A DNA stretch of 11,652 nucleotides, taken from contig CAIVHJ010000200.1 of assembly GCA_903905665.1 (NCBI GenBank), forward strand, positions 1-11,652. Reading direction: 5' to 3'. The notes beneath the pieces are model-generated. The model worked only from the letters and a program-made list of their open reading frames with translations, did not search any database and had not been told where the DNA came from. This document shows positions 1-5,435 of this stretch, in pieces. Both the position numbers and the translations under genes were made by a program. The DNA comes from an uncultured Phycisphaerales bacterium. Lineage in GTDB: Bacteria > Planctomycetota > Phycisphaerae > UBA1845 > CAIVHJ01. The stretch's first letter is position 1, and each line of letters opens with the position of its first letter.

Positions 1-574
1 GCTTCAAATCGGGCTGGGCCTGCATGATCGCCGAAAAGGATTGGAAAAACAGCAGAACGTCGTTGTCGTGAGTTTGCATGGTGGGCAGCGCGGGGTCGAA
101 TAGATCGGCGGGAACGCCGAGAAATTCCGACCACGTTTTGGGCGGCATGAGTTTTTTTCTCAGCGCGACGTTCGGGAGATCAAGCCAGATCAAAAATACC
201 TCTCGGTCGGTCATCGGCATCTGTTCGCAACGAATCGTGGATATTCCGTCCGGGGTCTGAACCGGCAAAATGGTTCCCCGGTCTTCGGGGAGCGAAACGA
301 ACCGCCCGGATTCGATCAGCCCGTGAACTGCAGCAAAAATTCCGTGCCCTCCGCCATGAAGCTCGACCGTCGGGGAAAAAACTCGAATAGCAATTGCCGC
401 ATCCGGCGTCGAAGGGTTCATCACAAACGTGGTTTCGGTAAGATTGAATTCTCTCGCCGCGCTTTGCATCTGCTCCACCGATAGCGCATCCGCGCCCAAA
501 ACCACGGCGGCCGGATTCCCGCTGAAGCGCTGCGCAGCAAACACGTCGATAATGGTATAGTCCAATTCGATCAT
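1..574 (-). CDS. PhzF-family protein (isomerase/epimerase-like), C-terminal part outside the window
   Basis: Reading leftward from the ATG at 574 gives 191 uninterrupted codons that run off the window edge. The N-terminus carries the PhzF-fold hallmarks: a VFAAQRFSGNPAAVVL-type opening (residues about 11-26), the NLTETTFV motif with the likely catalytic Glu at residue 47, and a VFSPTVEL segment followed by a Gly-rich GGGHG turn with His77. Family members are diaminopimelate-epimerase-like cytosolic proteins. A few have known roles, such as PhzF in phenazine synthesis, but most are of unknown substrate, and no phenazine genes are visible here. The usual turn motif is GHPT or GHAT; here it reads GHGI. 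The family is normally 260-300 residues, so roughly the last third is missing. No Shine-Dalgarno is evident before the ATG. The gene is divergent from guaB across 137 nt. Family assignment is confident; substrate is unknown. Confidence 0.85.
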   Translation of the reverse strand, partial: MIELDYTIIDVFAAQRFSGNPAAVVLGADALSVEQMQSAAREFNLTETTFVMNPSTPDAAIAIRVFSPTVELHGGGHGIFAAVHGLIESGRFVSLPEDRGTILPVQTPDGISTIRCEQMPMTDREVFLIWLDLPNVALRKKLMPPKTWSEFLGVPADLFDPALPTMQTHDNDVLLFFQSFSAIMQAQPDLK

Positions 575-587
575 AACAGGTAACGAC

Positions 588-616
588 AGTGTACCGCGGA
601 TTTTGAACCCCGTGAA
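588..616 (-). promoter_or_regulatory. Possible promoter of the PhzF-family gene
   Basis: On the minus strand a TTCACG hexamer (611-616) and a TACACT hexamer (588-593) are separated by 17 nt. Each matches the sigma-70 consensus at four of six positions. Only 13 nt lie between the -10 and the ATG at 574, so a transcript from here would be nearly leaderless, which agrees with the lack of a visible ribosome binding site. Such matches occur by chance, so this is tentative. Confidence 0.25.
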
Positions 617-635
617 GCGAGTCTTCTGCGTCTCC

Positions 636-664
636 TTGACGAGCCGGAGAGATTCGGGGATTAT
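636..664 (+). promoter_or_regulatory. Probable promoter of guaB and the gua block
   Basis: TTGACG at 636-641 (five of six to the -35 consensus) is followed after 17 nt by GATTAT at 659-664 (four of six to the -10 consensus). It lies about 48 nt before the guaB ATG, in the intergenic region shared with the divergent PhzF-family gene. Position and spacing are right, but the -10 is imperfect and no experiment supports it. Confidence 0.4.
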
Positions 665-670
665 TGTTCA

Positions 671-690
671 AAGGGCTCCGAAGGGCTCTG
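671..690 (+). repeat. Tandem 10-nt repeat in the guaB leader
   Basis: AAGGGCTCCG is followed directly by AAGGGCTCTG, a 9-of-10 tandem duplication. It lies between the proposed promoter and the guaB ribosome binding site (AGGAG at 699-703). It could be an operator or RNA-level element, or a chance slippage duplication. Confidence 0.5.
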
Positions 691-711
691 GTCGCAGCAG
701 GAGATCCCCGC

Positions 712-2205
712 ATGTCCCACACAGACCCTCGAGAGAAAATCATCGGTGAGGCGATTACGTTTGACGATGTGTTGCTGGTGCCGCGCCGATCGGCGGTGGT
801 GCCGCGCGACGTCGATGTTCGGACGCGCCTGACACACCATATCACCCTCAACATTCCACTGATTTCGGCCCCGATGGACACAGTGACGGAATCGCGGCTG
901 GCGATCGCGCTCGCACAGGAGGGAGGCATCGGGATCATTCATCGCAACATGCCGATTGATGCCCAGTGCCGCGAAGTGCAAAAGGTCAAGCGATCTGAAA
1001 GCGGGGTGATTCTGGACCCGATCACGATGCATCCGACGGATACGGTGGCGATGGCCAAAGAAGTGATGCAACTGCATAACATTTCCGGCGTGCCGATTGT
1101 GGCCGAGGGTCATAAACTCCTCGGGATTCTGACGGGGCGGGACTTGAAATTTCTCGGAGTCGATTCGGGCGACAGAAAAATCGAAGACGTCATGACGAAG
1201 GGGAATCTGGTCACGGGTCCGCCGCAAACCACCCTGGACGAAGCGGAAAAAATTCTCTGCCACGGTCGGGTCAAAAAACTGCTGCTGGTGGACAAAGACT
1301 TTCGACTTGTTGGGATGATCACGATGCGGGACATCGAACGCATGAGAGATTTTCCACAAACCTCCAAGGATTTACGAGGCCGGTTACGAGTTGGGGCGGC
1401 GGTGGGCGTTCGAGATTTTGAGCGGATCGAGGCATTGATCCGACACGATGTCGATGTAATTTGCGTCGATTCTGCCCACGGACATAGCGAGAATGTGCTG
1501 GAGACCGTCCATGCCATTCGAAAACAATACAAGATTGACCTCATCGCCGGCAACATCGCCACCTCGGAAGCGGCGAAGGATATCATCGAGGCCGGGGTGG
1601 ATGCGGTCAAGGTGGGTATTGGTCCCGGATCGATCTGTACCACGCGGATTGTTTCCGGGGTAGGCGTGCCCCAAGTGACGGCGATTCTCAATGTGGCCAA
1701 AGTAGCTCACGAGGCGGGCGTGCCGGTCATCGCCGACGGTGGAATTCGGCATTCGGGCGATATCACCAAAGCCATCGCCGCCGGGGCCGACAGTGTGATG
1801 ATGGGTTCGCTTTTTGCCGGACTGGATGAATCGCCCGGGCAGACGGTGATTTACAAGGGACGTCGATTAAAAGAATATCGCGGAATGGGTTCCACCGGAG
1901 CCATGCTAAGCGGCAGCGCCGATCGCTACCATCAAGACCACATCCGCGACCGAGACAAACTGGTTCCGGAAGGCGTGGAGGGTCGTGTTCCCTATCGCGG
2001 TCCCTTGTGTGATTTTGTATACCATTTGGTGGGGGGATTACGATCGGGAATGGGATATTGCGGAACCGCCACCATCGGCGATCTGCAGGTCCATGGCCGG
2101 TTCTATCGCGTCACGGGCGCCGGCATGATAGAATCTCATCCGCATAATGTGTTCATTACAAGGGAATCGCCCAATTATGCAACAGAGTCAATTGAAGAAG
2201 GCTGA
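712..2205 (+). CDS. guaB: Inosine-5'-monophosphate dehydrogenase
   Basis: This enzyme oxidises IMP to XMP with NAD+, the first committed step of guanine nucleotide synthesis in the cytosol. The 497-residue product has the full IMPDH layout: an N-terminal barrel part (ITFDDVLLVPRRS, residues 15-27), two CBS domains (about 95-215, including GVPIV and GMITMRDIERM), then the rest of the barrel. Visible functional residues are VDSAHGHS (252-259), the GPGSICTTR loop with catalytic Cys309, IADGGIRHSGD (340-350), the flap YRGMGSTGAM (389-398), the flap Arg405-Tyr406 pair in GSADRY, and EGRVPYRG (423-430). The flap has Thr where Leu is more usual. I chose the ATG at 712 because AGGAG lies 8 nt upstream and the family start aligns; an in-frame TTG at 664 would only add 16 unconserved residues. 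It leads a probable operon ending with guaA. Length is typical. Confidence 0.97.
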   Translation: MSHTDPREKIIGEAITFDDVLLVPRRSAVVPRDVDVRTRLTHHITLNIPLISAPMDTVTESRLAIALAQEGGIGIIHRNMPIDAQCREVQKVKRSESGVILDPITMHPTDTVAMAKEVMQLHNISGVPIVAEGHKLLGILTGRDLKFLGVDSGDRKIEDVMTKGNLVTGPPQTTLDEAEKILCHGRVKKLLLVDKDFRLVGMITMRDIERMRDFPQTSKDLRGRLRVGAAVGVRDFERIEALIRHDVDVICVDSAHGHSENVLETVHAIRKQYKIDLIAGNIATSEAAKDIIEAGVDAVKVGIGPGSICTTRIVSGVGVPQVTAILNVAKVAHEAGVPVIADGGIRHSGDITKAIAAGADSVMMGSLFAGLDESPGQTVIYKGRRLKEYRGMGSTGAMLSGSADRYHQDHIRDRDKLVPEGVEGRVPYRGPLCDFVYHLVGGLRSGMGYCGTATIGDLQVHGRFYRVTGAGMIESHPHNVFITRESPNYATESIEEG

Positions 2206-2212
2206 AAATCGA

Positions 2213-2226
2213 ACCCCGACTGGGGT
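2213..2226 (+). repeat. Short hairpin between guaB and the lipoprotein gene
   Basis: ACCCC (2213-2217) and GGGGT (2222-2226) form a perfect 5-bp GC-rich stem with a GACT loop, beginning 8 nt after the guaB stop. No T-run follows, so it is not a classical terminator. It could stabilise the upstream message or modulate read-through to the genes between guaB and guaA. Confidence 0.4.
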
Positions 2227-2243
2227 AAGTACGAGGTGATGCA

Positions 2244-2825
2244 ATGAATTCGCGGATAAGGCGACATACCTGGATAGGCGCGGGGGTTGTGTTCTGTGTG
2301 TTGTGGTCGGCGGGGTGTACGTTGATCGAAAATCCCTGGCGGGACGACCTTCCAGCGATCTCGCAGGTTTCGACGGCCTCGGCGCAAGCGATTCACGCCG
2401 AATGGCGAACCGCGACGCCGCGGCACCGAGACTGGCCGGCCGCGATCATGGCGACACAGGATCAGGGGGTGGACCATTCGCCCCTTTACTGGTCCGATCC
2501 GTTTGAAGACCATGGGAGCGACGATCTTCATTTCGCATGGACTTGGGAAGATTATTTGGCACTGCCGGGTTGTCCGGCACGGCAGATGGTCAACACTGCC
2601 GCGCTGCCGATCAGCGTCGTCGTTGATCCGATCTGGGCGGTTCGTTGCAGTGACGGGCGAATCAGCCCACAAACTTTCGGTTTCTGGAATCATGACCCGG
2701 TGGTTTGTGGCGGCGTGGCCATTCCGCCGGACCTCGTGGAAGCCTATTACGATACTCACACCCGATCCCCTGTGGACGGAAAATCGGGCGCCGGGGACAC
2801 CGCAGGATGCTGCAAAGCGGAATAA
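2244..2825 (+). CDS. Putative lipoprotein of unknown function
   Basis: I do not recognise this 193-residue protein. Its N-terminus looks like a lipoprotein signal: Arg-rich residues 4-7, a hydrophobic stretch (about 10-21) and the lipobox-like SAGC ending at Cys25, where lipid would be attached. The -3 position is Ser rather than the preferred Leu, so the call is probable only. The mature part is polar with many Trp, Pro and Asp residues and several further cysteines (LPGCPAR, VRCSD, VVCGG and a terminal GCCKAE). No catalytic motif is visible. The start at 2244 is well supported by GAGGTGAT (2233-2240), a near-perfect Shine-Dalgarno. It begins 38 nt after guaB and its end overlaps the next gene by 19 nt, implying co-expression with guaB and translational coupling to the downstream membrane protein. 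It should sit on the outer face of a membrane. Being an exact reading-frame fit between two genes on the same strand argues that it is real. Confidence 0.75.
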   Translation: MNSRIRRHTWIGAGVVFCVLWSAGCTLIENPWRDDLPAISQVSTASAQAIHAEWRTATPRHRDWPAAIMATQDQGVDHSPLYWSDPFEDHGSDDLHFAWTWEDYLALPGCPARQMVNTAALPISVVVDPIWAVRCSDGRISPQTFGFWNHDPVVCGGVAIPPDLVEAYYDTHTRSPVDGKSGAGDTAGCCKAE

Positions 2826-3787
2826 ACACTCCTGATGCGACTCCTCTTCCGGATCCCCCTCCCAACCGAGAATGTCCTTCGTGTGGATCGCCCCTGCGAC
2901 CCGTCCTCGATGACCGACGATGCCCCGGCTGCGGATGCGATCCATCTTTGTTGCCCGGTGATGTGCTCAGCGACGACGTGAGTCCTTACGCTCGCGGGGG
3001 GCGTTACTGGAGCATGGTGCGGTGGGTGGTGCCCGCGGGAAATTTTCGCCTGAGCCACCTTTCGCGGATGCGACGCTCGCGGTGGAGCGTTCGTTTCGCC
3101 AATCGAAGTTTATTGTTGCTGGGGCTGGCGTGGGCCGTCGTGATGTTCCCGCATTGGGGGTGGAAACGAACCATTGATCGCGGAAGCGGGACGATCGAAT
3201 CGGTTTCCCCGCCGGCGAGTCAGGGTTGGTTGCTGGTGAAGAGGGCACCCTCTCCGCAGCAATTCACAAGCGGGAATCCGATTCTCGTGCGATTATATTG
3301 GAATCCGGCGGTGCTCATCTCTGGTCTGGTCGTGAATTTTTGGACGGGGTTTGGACTGGGCTGGTGGATGCTGGCATGGATCCGCCGCGGAAGCCAGCGG
3401 GCACTTGGCCCGCCTTATCAGGGTCAACCGCGTTTCGCAGCGGCACTCCATTATTCCTCTGCCCATGCTTTTATTTTGCTGATGGCAGCAGCGCTTTACG
3501 GCAGCAGCGTATTGCTCGACTGGGCACGGGTCTATTCGTGGACCGCGCAGTGGTCGGGGTGGTTTCATGTGGTGTCGGCGGTCGGCGTGGGCATGGTGGG
3601 GTTGTTCTTGTGGTGGTTTTGGTTGCTTCGCATGGCGCACACGGCGCCTCCAGAAGCGATTGACGGGGTGAGTTGGTATTTTGCGATCAAGGCCCCATTG
3701 GTGTTCGTCGTTCTATTCGGCGGATGGTTCGCCATTCAATGGTACGGCGTCCCACCGCTGGCAAATTTGCTTCATTGGACTCTCTGA
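2807..3787 (+). CDS. Zinc-ribbon integral membrane protein of unknown function
   Basis: The 326-residue product starts with a Pro-rich segment and a compact zinc ribbon: Cys23-x2-Cys26 (CPSCG) and Cys39-x2-Cys42 (CPGCG). A linker of about 60 residues rich in Arg and Ser follows, then about five hydrophobic segments consistent with membrane helices: LLLLGLAWAVVMF, the PAVLISGLVVNFW to WWMLAWI region, AHAFILLMAAALYGSSVLL, VVSAVGVGMVGLFLWWFWLL and APLVFVVLFGGWFAIQW. I recognise no enzyme family. A cytosolic metal-binding head joined to a polytopic membrane domain is likely. I prefer the ATG at 2807; an in-frame ATG at 2705 would place 34 extra residues deep inside the upstream gene. The chosen start has only a weak GGGGA about 10 nt upstream, so expression may depend on coupling to the overlapping lipoprotein gene. 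guaA follows after 43 nt. Confidence 0.75.
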   Translation: MLQSGINTPDATPLPDPPPNRECPSCGSPLRPVLDDRRCPGCGCDPSLLPGDVLSDDVSPYARGGRYWSMVRWVVPAGNFRLSHLSRMRRSRWSVRFANRSLLLLGLAWAVVMFPHWGWKRTIDRGSGTIESVSPPASQGWLLVKRAPSPQQFTSGNPILVRLYWNPAVLISGLVVNFWTGFGLGWWMLAWIRRGSQRALGPPYQGQPRFAAALHYSSAHAFILLMAAALYGSSVLLDWARVYSWTAQWSGWFHVVSAVGVGMVGLFLWWFWLLRMAHTAPPEAIDGVSWYFAIKAPLVFVVLFGGWFAIQWYGVPPLANLLHWTL

Positions 3788-3830
3788 GAAAAAGATTCAC
3801 CCCATCTGGAAAAATCGGAGCGACGGGGCG

Positions 3831-5384
3831 ATGACTTCGCAACAAACAATCGCCGTATTGGATTTCGGGAGCCAGTACACCCGCCTGATCGCGCGACGGG
3901 TGCGAGAGAACCATGTACACAGCCTCGTGGTTCGCCCTGACATCAACTGCGAAGAACTTCGGCACCTCAATGTGGCGGGGCTAATCTTTTCGGGCAGCCC
4001 CTCCAGCGCGTATGATCCAACGGCCCCACAATGCCAGCCGGACGTACTCTCCGCCGGCTGGCCGATACTGGGAATCTGTTACGGGATGCAACTGGTCTGC
4101 CGAATGCTGGGCGGGCGGGTGGTTCGCGGGACCATGCGAGAATACGGCAGAGTCCCACTGCAAATTCTTTCCGCCGATCAATTATTCCAGCACCTTCCAG
4201 AGCACACCACGGTCTGGATGAGCCATGGCGACCGGGTGGAAACCTTGCCGGAGGATTGTGAGGTTTTGGCCAGGACCGGCGATTGCCCTCACGCCGCTGT
4301 TCGCCATCGCACACTCCCGTTCTGGGGCGTACAGTTTCACCCCGAAGTCACCCACACGCCGGACGGCGGACGCATCCTGCGGAATTTTCTTTATGACATT
4401 TGCCGTTGTTCCGGAAACTGGCACGTCGGCCAGATGATTCCGAAGATCATTGAGGGTGTGCGCGCGCAAGTCGGTGCTGCGGAGCGAGTCCTCTGCGGAT
4501 TGAGTGGTGGGGTGGACAGTAGCACGGTGGCCACTCTGCTTCACCGGGCCATCGGAGATCGGCTGGTTTGCATCTTCGTGGACAATGGATTGCTGCGGAA
4601 AAACGAGCGCCATCTGGTTGAAGCGACTTTTCGCGAACATTTCCAGATGACTTTGCGAATCGCAGAAGCCCAGGATCGATTTCTCGCCGCGCTGAGCGGC
4701 GTGACGGACCCGCAGCAAAAACGCCGAATCATCGGTCATGAATTCATCGAAGTTTTTCGTCAGGAAGCGATCTCCATCCCTAGCGCCAGGTTCCTCGCGC
4801 AGGGAACGCTTTATCCCGACGTGATTGAGTCGGGACAAAGCCCTGGGGGCAAGGCGACCAACATTAAAATTCATCACAACGTCGGAGGACTGCCGGAGGA
4901 ACTGGGCTTTGAACTCATCGAGCCGCTTCGGGATTTGTTCAAGGACGAAGTTCGTCTTATGGCGGAGCATCTTGGATTACCGGAAGAGATTGTATGGCGG
5001 CATCCGTTTCCGGGACCCGGATTAGCGGTTCGTATCGTCGGGGAGGTCACTCGTTCGAGGCTGGAGTTGCTGCGGGAGGTCGATGCCATCGTATTGGATG
5101 AAATTCGCGCCGCCGGATGGTATCGAAAAATCGCACAGGCGTTCGCGGTGCTGCTGCCGGTCAGCGCCGTCGGCGTGACGGGCGATCATCGAAGCTACGA
5201 AGACACACAGGTCGTCTCGATTCGATTCGTCGAGACCGAAGATTACATGACCGCCGACTGGGTCCGCATCGACTACGAAGTGCTCGCTCGAATTTCATCT
5301 CGAATCATGAATGAGGTCCGGGGGATCAATCGGGTCACCTATGACATTTCTTCCAAGCCACCAGCCACAATTGAATGGGAATAA
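3831..5384 (+). CDS. guaA: GMP synthase (glutamine-hydrolysing)
   Basis: This cytosolic enzyme aminates XMP to GMP using ATP and glutamine, directly after GuaB in the pathway. The 517-residue protein has three parts. The class I glutamine amidotransferase domain (about 5-200) has GICYGMQ with nucleophile Cys83 and FHPEV with His170 and Glu172. The ATP pyrophosphatase domain has the P-loop SGGVDSS at 225-231 and FVDNGLLRKNE. The C-terminal dimerisation and XMP-binding domain has HPFPGPGLAVRI and ends in the diagnostic DISSKPPATIEWE. The N-terminal motif reads FSGSPSSAY where SGGPSSVY is common, a mild variation. I chose the ATG at 3831 because MTSQQTIAVLDFGSQYT aligns with the family start and GGAG lies 10 nt upstream; the frame is open 150 nt further but that part resembles nothing in GuaA. 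It ends the gua block and converges with gyrB across 51 nt, where I see no convincing terminator. Confidence 0.97.
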   Translation: MTSQQTIAVLDFGSQYTRLIARRVRENHVHSLVVRPDINCEELRHLNVAGLIFSGSPSSAYDPTAPQCQPDVLSAGWPILGICYGMQLVCRMLGGRVVRGTMREYGRVPLQILSADQLFQHLPEHTTVWMSHGDRVETLPEDCEVLARTGDCPHAAVRHRTLPFWGVQFHPEVTHTPDGGRILRNFLYDICRCSGNWHVGQMIPKIIEGVRAQVGAAERVLCGLSGGVDSSTVATLLHRAIGDRLVCIFVDNGLLRKNERHLVEATFREHFQMTLRIAEAQDRFLAALSGVTDPQQKRRIIGHEFIEVFRQEAISIPSARFLAQGTLYPDVIESGQSPGGKATNIKIHHNVGGLPEELGFELIEPLRDLFKDEVRLMAEHLGLPEEIVWRHPFPGPGLAVRIVGEVTRSRLELLREVDAIVLDEIRAAGWYRKIAQAFAVLLPVSAVGVTGDHRSYEDTQVVSIRFVETEDYMTADWVRIDYEVLARISSRIMNEVRGINRVTYDISSKPPATIEWE

Positions 5385-5435
5385 ATAAGGGGTCCGTGGT
5401 ATCCGAGCGTCGCTACGCGCTGGCAGGAATGAATT

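Noticed and set aside
180..938. Long minus-strand open frame across the guaB start
   Set aside because: It runs over the PhzF-family gene in another frame and over the guaB start. Its translation resembles no protein family, while both overlapped genes have clear family motifs.
1350..1358. DnaA-box-like sequence TTTTCCACA inside guaB
   Set aside because: It has one mismatch to the consensus, is isolated in coding sequence far from dnaA, and is expected by chance.
661..1752. Several long minus-strand open frames (up to 232 codons) opposite guaB
   Set aside because: They are antisense shadows of a GC-rich, well-conserved guaB; the translations are low-complexity in Arg, Ser and His without recognisable motifs.
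2175..2945. 256-codon minus-strand open frame opposite the lipoprotein gene
   Set aside because: The plus-strand frame has a near-perfect Shine-Dalgarno, a lipoprotein signal and co-directional operon spacing. The minus frame would overlap three genes and has no recognisable features.
4182..4970. 262-codon minus-strand open frame opposite guaA
   Set aside because: It lies wholly inside guaA, whose catalytic motifs are all intact in the plus frame.
5385..5435. Bidirectional terminator between the converging guaA and gyrB genes
   Set aside because: Only a 4-bp stem (GCGT/ACGC with loop CGCT) and a weak wobble stem are visible, with no T-run on either side.
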